From positions 62,001 through 126,000 of the forward strand of contig CAZXMW010000005.1 of assembly GCA_964641415.1 (NCBI GenBank): a DNA stretch of 64,000 nt, written 5' to 3'. The DNA comes from JAHECW01 sp964641415. GTDB taxonomy: Bacteria > Acidobacteriota > Thermoanaerobaculia > Thermoanaerobaculales > Sulfomarinibacteraceae. Numbering within the stretch: position 1 is the stretch's first letter; every line of letters begins with the position of its first letter. Of the stretch, positions 28,886-36,792 are shown piece by piece. The translations under genes were made by a program, and so were the position numbers. The notes under the pieces were generated by a model. That model was not told the DNA's origin. It saw nothing but the letters and a program-made list of their open reading frames with translations, and searched no databases.

Positions 28886-29989
28886 TCACCGGGAAGGAAA
28901 GGGAATGACGGTGCCGGCGGCCGCCGGGCTCGGCGGCGGCCGCTGTGCCGTGTCGAGGCGGGGGTTGCTGAGCGCAGCGAAGGCACGTTGGGCGAAACCG
29001 GGCTCGAGACCGCCGACGAAGCCGCGAAACCGTGCCAGCGCGCTGCGGGTGGTCGACTCTGAGGCGCGGGCTCTTCGAGCCATGGCGGCGATGCCGGGAC
29101 TGGATCCGTCGAGCTCGAGCACGGCGAGAAGCGCTGCGGCGCCCCACGGCTCGGGCGACTGCAGTCTGAGATCGTGGACCTCGAGAAAGGCGCGCCAGAG
29201 TCGGCGCGCGGCGAGCACCACGAGATCAGACAGCTCGTTGACGCTGCCGATCTGGACAATGAAGTCGTCGATCTCGGCCGACACCCCGTCGAGCGGCGTC
29301 AGGCCGTCGAGCCAGGACCGGCCGAGCTCCCGCTCCGCGCGGAAACGGTCCCACTCGTCGGACAGGCTCAGCTGGGCCTCCTCGAGGAGGTCCGATTCGG
29401 GATGGCGGTGGCGACCCTCGCGGAGCACGCCGTCGGCCTCGCCCCAGCGACCGAGTGCGGCGAGCAGATTGGCGTGGAGACCGAGCAGAAAGACCTGGAG
29501 ATCGTCGGGCATGGGCGCTCCCGACGGCAGTCGGTCGATGGTGTCGAGGGCTTCCGGGTGGCGGCCCTGATCGGAAACCAGGATGGCGAGCTGCACGGGA
29601 AGGTGGAAGGCGTCAGGGAACAGCCTCCAGCCGCTGCGCAACAGCCGCTCGGCTTCGTCCAGGTCGCCGATTGCCGCCAGGGCGTTGGACAGCAGGTGGC
29701 ATGCGTGTGGGGTCGGGTCGAGATGCCACGAGCTCTCGGCGGCCGAGCGTGCCTGCTCCGCGTCGCCCATCGCCAGATGGGCCTGGGCCTTCCAGATCAG
29801 GAGCTGCGCCTCGAGTCGAGGCTGGCGACCGATGACGGACAGCGCACGGTCGACCTCGGCGATGATCTTGGCGTGGCGGCCTGTTCGGCTCCACTCCAGG
29901 CAGTGCCGGAGCGCTCGTTCGATCCGCGGGACCGGCGGCCTCGGACCGTGTGTGTCGCGGTTTCTCACGTCCCTCATGCTATCAGACAT
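28886..29989 (-). CDS. TPR-like protein with C-terminal helix-turn-helix-like segment
   Basis: A 367-residue cytosolic protein. Residues about 30-200 consist of helix pairs with TPR-type spacing (LLIWKAQAHLAMGDAEQARSA, ACHLLSNALAAIGDLDEAERL, LGLHANLLAALGRWGEADGVL). Around 285-345 a segment WGAAALLAVLELDG...MARRARASESTTRSALARF resembles a small winged or cyclin-like HTH module. First gene of the operon with the two secreted beta-repeat proteins, which it might regulate; that is inference. The start is uncertain: ATG 29989 and 29977 are possible and neither has a good ribosome site. A hairpin CCCTCATG/CATGAGGG (29971-29994) covers both. Confidence 0.65.
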   Translation of the reverse strand: MSDSMRDVRNRDTHGPRPPVPRIERALRHCLEWSRTGRHAKIIAEVDRALSVIGRQPRLEAQLLIWKAQAHLAMGDAEQARSAAESSWHLDPTPHACHLLSNALAAIGDLDEAERLLRSGWRLFPDAFHLPVQLAILVSDQGRHPEALDTIDRLPSGAPMPDDLQVFLLGLHANLLAALGRWGEADGVLREGRHRHPESDLLEEAQLSLSDEWDRFRAERELGRSWLDGLTPLDGVSAEIDDFIVQIGSVNELSDLVVLAARRLWRAFLEVHDLRLQSPEPWGAAALLAVLELDGSSPGIAAMARRARASESTTRSALARFRGFVGGLEPGFAQRAFAALSNPRLDTAQRPPPSPAAAGTVIPFPSR

Positions 29990-30041
29990 GAGGGTGGGGG
30001 ACGGATCGCCCCCCACCCACGGGTGGCGTCGGAGCCGGAAC

Positions 30042-31556
30042 TCAGTCCCGGCGTTGACGGCGCGGCGCCTCGGCGGTTTTCGTCGGTTCGCCCCGTTGCC
30101 GGGTGCGAGCGGACGCTGCGGTTTCAGGCGACCGCGCGGCGGGGTGCGATCGCGTCGCTTTCGAGGGCCGGTCGGCCGAGGACGATCCGCCGCGGGCCTT
30201 TGCTGGTGGCCGGGCGACCCGGCTGGCGGGAGCGTCGGGCCGCTGTCGGATGGACGGCCTGCTCCCCGATCGGCGCACCACGGACGACTCTTCTGCTGAC
30301 GCCTTCGGCGCCGAGGATTGGGACGGGCGGTCGACGTCGCGCTGCGGTGACCCGAAGGACCCTTCGTCCCGGTTGCCTCGGGTCCTGAGCGGGACACTCT
30401 GATCGGGTGCTGCCGGGCCCGGACGTGCCGCACCAGCCGAGAAGCGCGACGGGCGGGTGGTGCGCGTTTCGACTCCGGACCGGTGTTCGGAAACCTCTCG
30501 ATGGTGAAGATCCGGCGTCGGCCTCGACACCGATCGGGTCAGGTTCTGACTTCGGTTCCGCTCCTGCGACTTCGGCGTCGGGGACTCCAACTCACGGCGC
30601 TGGAGGTCCGACGCGGGCCTCGCCTCCGATCGGGCCGCAGCCTGGCTTCGATGCCGCTTTCTGGTTTCCGGAGCGAGGGCGCGATCGAGGGTGGCGGCGC
30701 CGTGTCGGCGGACGCTGGCGCCCTGACCTTCAGGGCGCGCGATCCTGACTGTCCGGCCGTCGACGTTCGCAGTCCGTTCGACGATTCGGGCCTCGGGAAC
30801 GCTGCGACCGACGCGACGCTCGACCTCGGCACGACTCGGCGCCGTCGGCAACGCCACAACGTCGCCGCGCGGTACGCCGCGAGTGGCGACACCGTGCGTC
30901 ACGGCGTGGTATGCGAGATTGTCGGCGCCGACCCTGGACCAGGGCACCCAGGTCGCGTGGCGGGCGTCTCGCCAGCCGTCGTCGTAGCCGTTGGCGTAGC
31001 CGTCCAGCCGGCCGTGACGGTAGCCGTCCCGCCAGCCCGCGTGGTAGCCGCGGTGGGCGTGGCTCCAACCGCGCGGTGAGCGCGGATACCAGCCGACATA
31101 GCCGCCGGAGCGAACCCAGACGACGTTGCCCGGATGGTAGTCGTAACCCGGCGTCCACACCCAGCCGACCGTGGACAAGGCCCAGCCGCCGTAGTGGTGG
31201 GGAATCCAACCCCACGGCTCGTACGCGACCCAGGTCCATCCCGCCGAGGTCCAGACCCAGCGGCCGTGTCGGTAGGGCTGCCAGTCGGCGGCGACCCATG
31301 GCCGCCAGACCCGGCCGAGGCCGCCGACCTGGACCCATTCGCCGTAGCCGGACAGCGCGGCGTTGAAGCTCACGTTCCAACCGCCTGCGTTCCACGAAGA
31401 CCCCCAGAGGCTCCAGCCCGCGTTGCCGAAGCCGAGGCTCACACCGTGGTTGGAGACGGAGATGCCGAACCAGTCCGACGCGGCGGCCGGTGCGGCGGCG
31501 AGCGCGATGAGCGCGATGGTTGCAGCGAGAACGGTTGAGCGAGTGGTGTGAGCCAT
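30042..31556 (-). CDS. Secreted Trp/Gly/Tyr-rich protein (DUF6600-like) with basic disordered tail
   Basis: A 504-residue exported protein. The signal peptide (about 1-27) is cleaved near PAAAS/D. Residues about 30-190 are extremely rich in Trp, Gly and Tyr with a repeating 'W...W.P' pattern (GRVWRPWVAADWQPYRHGRW, WTPGYDYHPGNVVWV), as in DUF6600/YXWGxW-type envelope proteins. The second half (about 250-504) is low-complexity and very rich in R, S, P and A, probably disordered and strongly basic. GGAGG six bases before ATG 31556 fixes the start. The frame is open far upstream but only as an antisense shadow of the hydrolase gene. Function unknown; an envelope or surface role is likely. Confidence 0.75.
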   Translation of the reverse strand: MAHTTRSTVLAATIALIALAAAPAAASDWFGISVSNHGVSLGFGNAGWSLWGSSWNAGGWNVSFNAALSGYGEWVQVGGLGRVWRPWVAADWQPYRHGRWVWTSAGWTWVAYEPWGWIPHHYGGWALSTVGWVWTPGYDYHPGNVVWVRSGGYVGWYPRSPRGWSHAHRGYHAGWRDGYRHGRLDGYANGYDDGWRDARHATWVPWSRVGADNLAYHAVTHGVATRGVPRGDVVALPTAPSRAEVERRVGRSVPEARIVERTANVDGRTVRIARPEGQGASVRRHGAATLDRALAPETRKRHRSQAAARSEARPASDLQRRELESPTPKSQERNRSQNLTRSVSRPTPDLHHREVSEHRSGVETRTTRPSRFSAGAARPGPAAPDQSVPLRTRGNRDEGSFGSPQRDVDRPSQSSAPKASAEESSVVRRSGSRPSIRQRPDAPASRVARPPAKARGGSSSADRPSKATRSHPAARSPETAASARTRQRGEPTKTAEAPRRQRRD

Positions 31557-32038
31557 GACGGCCTCCTTTCGCCGGAACAGTGAGCAACGGTCGTGCCATG
31601 CCAGCGAGGACCGACGTTGTCGGACGTAAGTGTATGTTCCGACGAGGTTAACGAAGAGAGCAGAGGTCGATGAAAAGGCCCCCGGCATGTCCTCTTGAGT
31701 GGACACTGCGCTGTCCCGGATCCTGCATTCTCGGCTCTCTGGCCCGCCCCGCGTGGCGGCGGAGGCCGGGACCGCGGCCGGCGCCGCCTCGGCCCCGAAC
31801 CCGTAGGCGGGTCGTTGACGACCCGCGACCCCACGGCGGTCGGGTCGCGGGGCCTGAAGGCCCCGCCTACGGATCCGGATGGGGATGAATGCCGCCGGTG
31901 CTGTCCGTGATTGCGGCCCTGCCGCTGCCGCTGCATTCGGGAACGGGTACGGGAACGGGAACGGGATCGATCGAACCGGAACGGCCTCGCGGAACCGGCG
32001 CTGATCGCTGCCGCCGCCGCTGGCATCGGGCCCGACGA
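31557..32038. other. Gene-free 0.48-kb region with palindromic and hexamer repeats
   Basis: No credible gene on either strand. It holds an 11-bp inverted repeat CCGTAGGCGGG (31801-31811) / CCCGCCTACGG (31862-31872) enclosing two smaller hairpins (GGGTCG/CGACCC and GGGGCCT/AGGCCCC), and a GGGAAC/GGGTAC hexamer run (31939-31967). Confidence 0.7.
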
Positions 32039-33148
32039 CTACGCTTCCTTCGGCTCCCGCGTGTACAGATACGCGCAGTCTTCGAGCGTCGGCTCGGCGC
32101 CCGAGCGGCAGACGGCGTATCGAGCGCCCGACCACATCGCGGCGCCGCCGGTGCGGCCGCGGACGTCGACGGCATAGAACTTGACGTCGAAGGTCGGCCT
32201 TCCCTCGGCGTCGAGCAGGTAGGGGACCCGGGTCGCGGCGACCATCCGCTCGAGGGCGCCGAGGCAGGCCGCTTCGGGCTCCCTGCCCGAACGCATGAGC
32301 TCGACGATGGTGTGGGCGCCGGCGATCTGGATCACCGACTCGCCACGGCCGGTGGAACCGGCGGCGCCGACCTCGTTGTCGACGTAGAGGCCGGCGCCGA
32401 TGATGGGGGAGTCGCCGACCCGACCCGGGATTTTGAAGAACAGGCCCGATGTGGTGGTCGTGCCGCCGAGATTGCCGGTTGCATCGCGGGCACAGAGGTT
32501 GATGGTGCCGGATGGCCGGACCGCGCCATACTTTTCGACGAAGTCCTTGACATCGGGATCTTCGACGGCGCCAGCCAGCGGCAGCCAGTCGTCGCGGTCC
32601 GACATGTTGGCCTTCCAGTAGAGCCAGATCTTCCGGGCCTTGTCGGTGAGGAGGTCCTCCTCGACGAAGCCGAGGCTGCGCGCGAAGCGGGCCGCGCCGT
32701 CGCCGACCAGGAGCACCCGGGTGGTGCGGCGCATGACCTCGAGGGCGACCTGCGCCGGGTGTCGGAAGCCCTCGAGGGCGGCCACGGCGCCGGCCCGCAT
32801 GGTCGGGCCGTCCATGCAACAGGCGTCGAGCTGGACCACGCCCTCGGAGTTGGGCAGCCCGCCGTATCCGACGGTGACGTCGTCGGGGTCGTCCTCGACG
32901 ACGGCGACACCCTCGACGGCGGCCTCGACAGCGGACATGCCGACCTCCATTCGCCGCACAGCCCGCTTCACGGCCTCGAGCCCGTTGGCTGATGCAACCG
33001 CCACCGGAGCGTGCTCGAGCGGTTCGGCGACGCTGTGGCCGGTGGCGACGGCAGCCGCAGTCAGGGCGCCGGCGGCAACGAGATCGCGGCGCGAGAGGCG
33101 GTGGAGTTCAGGTTGCAAAGCGTTGGATTCCGACTTGATTTCTTTCAT
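32039..33148 (-). CDS. Tat-exported N4-(beta-N-acetylglucosaminyl)-L-asparaginase-type hydrolase
   Basis: A 369-residue Ntn-hydrolase of the glycosylasparaginase/isoaspartyl peptidase family. A twin-arginine signal (SRRDLVAAGAL, Arg20-Arg21, Ala-rich h-region to about 40) predicts folded export. Family landmarks are DGPTMRAGAVAALEG (113-127), LLVGDGAARFA (146-156), the autoprocessing site before Thr215 in PSGTINLCARD, then TTTTSGLFFKIPGRVGDSP. Thr215 would become the N-terminal nucleophile after self-cleavage. Substrates of this family are GlcNAc-Asn or beta-aspartyl (isoaspartyl) bonds; the sequence does not decide between them. ATG 33148 is used; an upstream ATG 33190 adds 14 residues. It is divergent from an exported isoaspartyl methyltransferase. 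Confidence 0.88.
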   Translation of the reverse strand: MKEIKSESNALQPELHRLSRRDLVAAGALTAAAVATGHSVAEPLEHAPVAVASANGLEAVKRAVRRMEVGMSAVEAAVEGVAVVEDDPDDVTVGYGGLPNSEGVVQLDACCMDGPTMRAGAVAALEGFRHPAQVALEVMRRTTRVLLVGDGAARFARSLGFVEEDLLTDKARKIWLYWKANMSDRDDWLPLAGAVEDPDVKDFVEKYGAVRPSGTINLCARDATGNLGGTTTTSGLFFKIPGRVGDSPIIGAGLYVDNEVGAAGSTGRGESVIQIAGAHTIVELMRSGREPEAACLGALERMVAATRVPYLLDAEGRPTFDVKFYAVDVRGRTGGAAMWSGARYAVCRSGAEPTLEDCAYLYTREPKEA

Positions 33149-33366
33149 GGTTTCATCGTGATCACGCTCCGGGACCCTGTCAAGCGGCATCGGATTTGCT
33201 TGTGTTCAGACCGGGCCCCGAATGGCACGCGCGGCCGATGTGGTCTACCATGAGGCTCACGAGACCGATGGAGAACGGGACGTTGACGACGCCGGACCGT
33301 GCCGTGCCATGTTGATGGACGAAGGGAATGTGGAGTTCGATGATGTCATCGTGGAGCGGAGGTCGG

Positions 33367-34095
33367 ATGCTCGCCCGTGCCGGATTGGCAGCGTTGCTCG
33401 GAGTGCTCGTGATCGGGTGTAGCCCGACCGACGGCCAGGCCGACGCCGGCGCCGGACTGGACTGGGCCGAGCTTCGGGAGCGCATGGTCCGGCAACAGAT
33501 CGAGACCCGCGGCGTCAAGGACCCGGAGGTTCTCACGGCCATGCGGGCGGTGCCGAGACACCGCTTCGTGCCGTCGGACTACCGTGAAGCCTCCTATCAG
33601 GATTCGCCGTTGCCGATCGGCGAGGGGCAGACCATCTCGCAACCCTACATCGTCGCCCTGATGTCGGAGCTGCTCGAGGTCGGGCCGGGCGACAAGGTGC
33701 TCGAAATCGGCACCGGTTCCGGCTATCAGGCCGCGGTTCTCGCCGCCATGGGTATCGAGGTCTATACGATCGAGATCCGCGACCGGCTGTGCGAGCGTGC
33801 CCGGGCGATTCTCACCGAGATCGGCTACACCTCGGCAAACGTGCGGTGCGGCGACGGCTACGGCGGCTGGCCCGAGGAGGCGCCGTTCGCCGGCGTCATC
33901 GTCACCGCCGCGCCCGAGCGGATTCCCGAGCCGCTCATCGAGCAGCTCGCCGTCAACGGGCGGATGGTGATCCCGCTCGGTGATTTCTACCAGCAGCTCA
34001 TGGTGATCAAGAAGACCGAGGCCGGTGTCGAGGAGCGCTCGGTCATCCCGGTTCGCTTCGTGCCGATGACAGGGGAGATCGAGCAACAACCATAG
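33367..34095 (+). CDS. pcm: Protein-L-isoaspartate O-methyltransferase with lipoprotein signal
   Basis: A 242-residue PCMT. The S-adenosylmethionine loop VLEIGTGSGYQAAVL (111-125), PIGEGQTISQPYIVALM (84-99) and PRHRFVP are all diagnostic of PIMT, which methylates isoaspartyl residues to start their repair. Unusual: the protein begins with a lipoprotein signal MLARAGLAALLGVLVIGC (lipobox VIGC, Cys18) and a short linker, predicting an envelope location where SAM is not known to be available. GGAGG (33358-33362) four bases before ATG 33367 supports exactly this start. Divergent from the exported glycosylasparaginase-like gene. Confidence 0.9.
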   Translation: MLARAGLAALLGVLVIGCSPTDGQADAGAGLDWAELRERMVRQQIETRGVKDPEVLTAMRAVPRHRFVPSDYREASYQDSPLPIGEGQTISQPYIVALMSELLEVGPGDKVLEIGTGSGYQAAVLAAMGIEVYTIEIRDRLCERARAILTEIGYTSANVRCGDGYGGWPEEAPFAGVIVTAAPERIPEPLIEQLAVNGRMVIPLGDFYQQLMVIKKTEAGVEERSVIPVRFVPMTGEIEQQP

Positions 34096-34123
34096 TTCCC
34101 AGTTCTTAGTTTTTAGTTTTTGG

Positions 34124-34184
34124 TTTTGAGTTCCATCGCATTCAGCCACGGTCGCCAGCGTGCTCCTTGCGATGGAACTCAAAA
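34124..34184. repeat. AT-rich dispersed repeat, copy 3: 17-bp inverted repeat
   Basis: TTTTGAGTTCCATCGCA (34124-34140) and its exact complement TGCGATGGAACTCAAAA (34168-34184) flank a 27-base GC-rich core. Flanks carry further words AATTCAAAATTCAAAACTC (34182-34200) and TTAGTTTTTAGTTTTTGG. The core TTCCATCGCA also occurs in copy 4 (56912-56921). Confidence 0.8.
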
Positions 34185-34226
34185 TTCAAAATTCAAAACT
34201 CAAGACTGTCTCTGGTCTCGATCGTC

Positions 34227-34255
34227 TGCACAAGCTCGCCAACGCACGTTATAGT
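34227..34255 (+). promoter_or_regulatory. Possible purF promoter
   Basis: TGCACA (34227-34232), 17-base spacer, TATAGT (34250-34255), 25 bases before the purF start codon. The -35 matches 4/6, the -10 5/6. Confidence 0.4.
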
Positions 34256-34280
34256 GTCGTTGTCGGGAGGGCGCGGAGAC

Positions 34281-35747
34281 ATGTGCGGCATCGTCGGGGT
34301 GATCAACAACAGCGGCAGGCCGGTCGTTGGCGATCTCGGCAACGGTGCCCACTTCCTCCAGCACCGCGGTCCTGCCTACGCCGGACTGTTCCTCTTCAAC
34401 CCAGTGCTCCGGTCGGCCACTCTCGAGCGGGGCGAGGGCCTCGCAGACGACATCTTCAAGCCCCTCGGTGCACTTCAGGGCGATCTCGGGATCGCCCACA
34501 CCCGGTACAAGACCTCGGGCAGCGGCGGCAAGGTCAACGCCCAGCCCTTTTTCGACGCATTTCTCGGAATGTCGCTCGCCCACAACGGCCACATCACCAA
34601 TATCGCCCAGATCGCGGGAGAGCTCGAACAGCGGGGTCAGTCACTGGCCGCCCACTGCGACGCCGAGCCGCTGCTCCGAGTGCTCGCGCTCTGGATCGAG
34701 CACCTCCGCGCCGCCGACCCTGGAGCCGACGAGAAGGAGATCATGTTCCAGGCCGTGGCCGAGGTCCAGCAGCGGGTCACCGGCGCATACTCGGCGGTGG
34801 CGGTCACCCCGTCCGGGTTGGTCGCCTTTCGGGATCCGCACGGTTTCCGGCCCATGGTCCGGGGGACGCGCCGCCGCGGCGACGAGATCTCGATGATGAT
34901 CGCGTCCGAGACCCTGGCCCTGGAGCAGAACGGCTACACCGTCGACGAAGAGGTGCCGCACGGCGCGGCGCTGTACGTCGACCGTGGTCTCGACATCGAC
35001 GAGCGGATCATCGTACAGCGCGATCCTCTGCCGTGCGCCTTCGAGCTCATCTACTTTGCCGATGTCGAGTCGAGGATGATGGGCGACCCGATCCGGACCT
35101 TCCGCTGGCGGGCCGGCCGGGCCCTGGCGATGCACCTGCTCGAGGTCGCCCCCGAGCTCGCCACGGCCATCGATCTCGTGGTGCCGATCCCGCACTCGCC
35201 GATCCCCGGCGCCGAGGCGTTCGCCCAGAAGCTCGAGAAGGAGCTCAACGGCGGCGCGGTCCAGATCCAGTACGCGACGCCGATCTCCAAGTACCGTTTC
35301 GGCGGCCGGATCTTCATGGAGGAGACCCAGCAGGCCCGGGACGAGGCCGCCATGCTCGACTTCCGGGTCGACTCCATCTCGGTCCGGGACAAGAACATCT
35401 TCATCGTCGACGACAGCATCGTCCGCGGCACCAATGCGTCGCGCATCGTGCGTGCCTTCCGCGCAGCCGGCGCTCGCTCCATCGCCTTCGGCACTCTGTG
35501 GCCGATGGTGATCGACTCCTGTTTCCAGGGAATCAACACCCCGACTCAGTCCGAGCTCATCGGCGCCCGGTTCGCCCGTGACGTCGAAGAGGTTCAGACC
35601 GAGCTCGGACTCGACGCGCTCTACTACCTTCCGATCGAGGTCTTTCAGGACAAGGTCATCAAGGGGGCTCCCGCCTGCATGGCATGCACGACCGGCAAGC
35701 GAGCGGTCAAGTGCGAATACTCTGGAGGAGTGCTGCCCCCGAGTTGA
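34281..35747 (+). CDS. purF: Amidophosphoribosyltransferase-like protein
   Basis: Class II glutamine amidotransferase that makes phosphoribosylamine, first step of purine synthesis. 488 residues. Catalytic Cys2 follows the initiator Met (MCGIVGV), so the start at 34281 is certain; glutaminase landmarks LQHRGP, AHTRYKTSG, AHNGHITN and DAEPLLR follow. The PRPP loop FIVDDSIVRGTNAS lies in the C-terminal PRTase domain. The C-terminus has C-x2-C (ACMACTTG), as in Fe-S-type PurF. The usual HRGQESAG reads HRGPAYAG here, which may mark a paralogue group. Single-gene unit; it ends at a long bidirectional terminator. Confidence 0.9.
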   Translation: MCGIVGVINNSGRPVVGDLGNGAHFLQHRGPAYAGLFLFNPVLRSATLERGEGLADDIFKPLGALQGDLGIAHTRYKTSGSGGKVNAQPFFDAFLGMSLAHNGHITNIAQIAGELEQRGQSLAAHCDAEPLLRVLALWIEHLRAADPGADEKEIMFQAVAEVQQRVTGAYSAVAVTPSGLVAFRDPHGFRPMVRGTRRRGDEISMMIASETLALEQNGYTVDEEVPHGAALYVDRGLDIDERIIVQRDPLPCAFELIYFADVESRMMGDPIRTFRWRAGRALAMHLLEVAPELATAIDLVVPIPHSPIPGAEAFAQKLEKELNGGAVQIQYATPISKYRFGGRIFMEETQQARDEAAMLDFRVDSISVRDKNIFIVDDSIVRGTNASRIVRAFRAAGARSIAFGTLWPMVIDSCFQGINTPTQSELIGARFARDVEEVQTELGLDALYYLPIEVFQDKVIKGAPACMACTTGKRAVKCEYSGGVLPPS

Positions 35748-35754
35748 TCTGCAG

Positions 35755-35807
35755 GTTCCGAAAACGACGGCGCGAGGTTCGAAACCTCCCGCCGTCGTTT
35801 TCGGAAC
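35755..35807. terminator. Bidirectional terminator between purF and the HAL2-like gene
   Basis: Perfect 18-bp stem GTTCCGAAAACGACGGCG (35755-35772) / CGCCGTCGTTTTCGGAAC (35790-35807), with an inner GAGGTT/AACCTC hairpin. The A/T tract in each arm supplies a T-run for both strands. Confidence 0.85.
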
Positions 35808-35811
35808 AGAG

Positions 35812-36792
35812 CTATGACGTCAACTCGTCACGACACGCCTCGAGAACGCGGTCGTGGAGCAGTCCGTTGCTGGCGACGATGCCGCGACCGGTGGCGAGAC
35901 GGCGACCCTTCGAGAAGTCGAGAGAGCGGCCGTCGAGGTCGCTGACCCGGCCGCCGGCCTCTTCGATGACGACGGCGCCGGCGGCGTGATCCCAGACCTT
36001 CTCGCGGTAGGCCTCGTCGCGGGGCAGGCGCAGGTAGATCGAGGCCTCGCCGCGCGCCAGGACGGCGTACTTGCACTGGGAGTCCATGCGGTAGGGCTCG
36101 GCGGCGACCCCGAGGCGGGCGGCGATTCCGGCCTGGACCGAGTGGGCGGCATGGGCCGCCTCCACCGACTCGCAGACCACCGCCCGAGCCGGGTCGTCGA
36201 TGCGGTCCACGTGGATTCGGACGGTCTCGCCGCCCGCCACCGGAACGGCCCAGGCGCTGCGGTCCCGCGCGGCGTAAAACAGGAAGCCCTCACCGACCCC
36301 GCGCTCGCCGGGGCGAGGCAGGTTGGGGCAGCCGAGGACGCCGACCACGACCTCGCCGCGGTCGACCAGGGCGAGCGCGATGGCGTACTGGTCGCCGCGC
36401 AGGAAGCCCTTGGTGCCGTCCACCGGGTCGAGAACCCAGTGGCGGCCCTCGGCCCCGCCGGGGTGATCGCCCCGGTCGAGAGCGTCGGCGAGCTCCTCCA
36501 GGGTGAGGCCGGGCAGCGATCGCCGGGCCAGCTTGAGGACCTTGGCCGCCAGGGTGGGGGAGTCTTCCACCGGGGTCGCGTCCTCTTCGCCGACCAGTCC
36601 GTCGCCGGGGAAGTGCTCGGAGATCCGGGCCGCGACAACCGCCTGGACCGCGAGATCGGCGAGGGTGACCGGCGAGCGGTCGCCCTTGGTCAGAGCCTCG
36701 CCCGAGGCCACGACCCGGTCCTGGACCCGCCGGGTCAGGCCGCAGGCCTCGGCGACCAGGGTTCGGGCGAACTCGAGCTCGGCGTCGTACAT
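35812..36792 (-). CDS. 3'(2'),5'-bisphosphate nucleotidase / inositol monophosphatase family (HAL2-like)
   Basis: A 326-residue Mg-dependent phosphatase. Metal site motifs are GEED (about 69-72), WVLDPVDGTKGFLRGDQ (DPVDGT plus KGFL, which favours HAL2/CysQ over plain inositol phosphatases) and WDHAAGAVVIEEAGG near the C-terminus. It probably hydrolyses 3'-phosphoadenosine-5'-phosphate left by sulfate assimilation or sulfotransfer, preventing its toxicity. AGGAGG five to six bases before ATG 36792 supports the start. Single gene, convergent with purF. No sulfate-assimilation genes adjacent. Confidence 0.88.
   Translation of the reverse strand: MYDAELEFARTLVAEACGLTRRVQDRVVASGEALTKGDRSPVTLADLAVQAVVAARISEHFPGDGLVGEEDATPVEDSPTLAAKVLKLARRSLPGLTLEELADALDRGDHPGGAEGRHWVLDPVDGTKGFLRGDQYAIALALVDRGEVVVGVLGCPNLPRPGERGVGEGFLFYAARDRSAWAVPVAGGETVRIHVDRIDDPARAVVCESVEAAHAAHSVQAGIAARLGVAAEPYRMDSQCKYAVLARGEASIYLRLPRDEAYREKVWDHAAGAVVIEEAGGRVSDLDGRSLDFSKGRRLATGRGIVASNGLLHDRVLEACRDELTS

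Noticed and set aside
31557..32819. Upstream in-frame extension of the Trp-rich secreted protein
   Set aside because: The signal peptide and GGAGG place the start at 31556; the extension is out-of-frame sequence of the hydrolase gene and of the repeat region.
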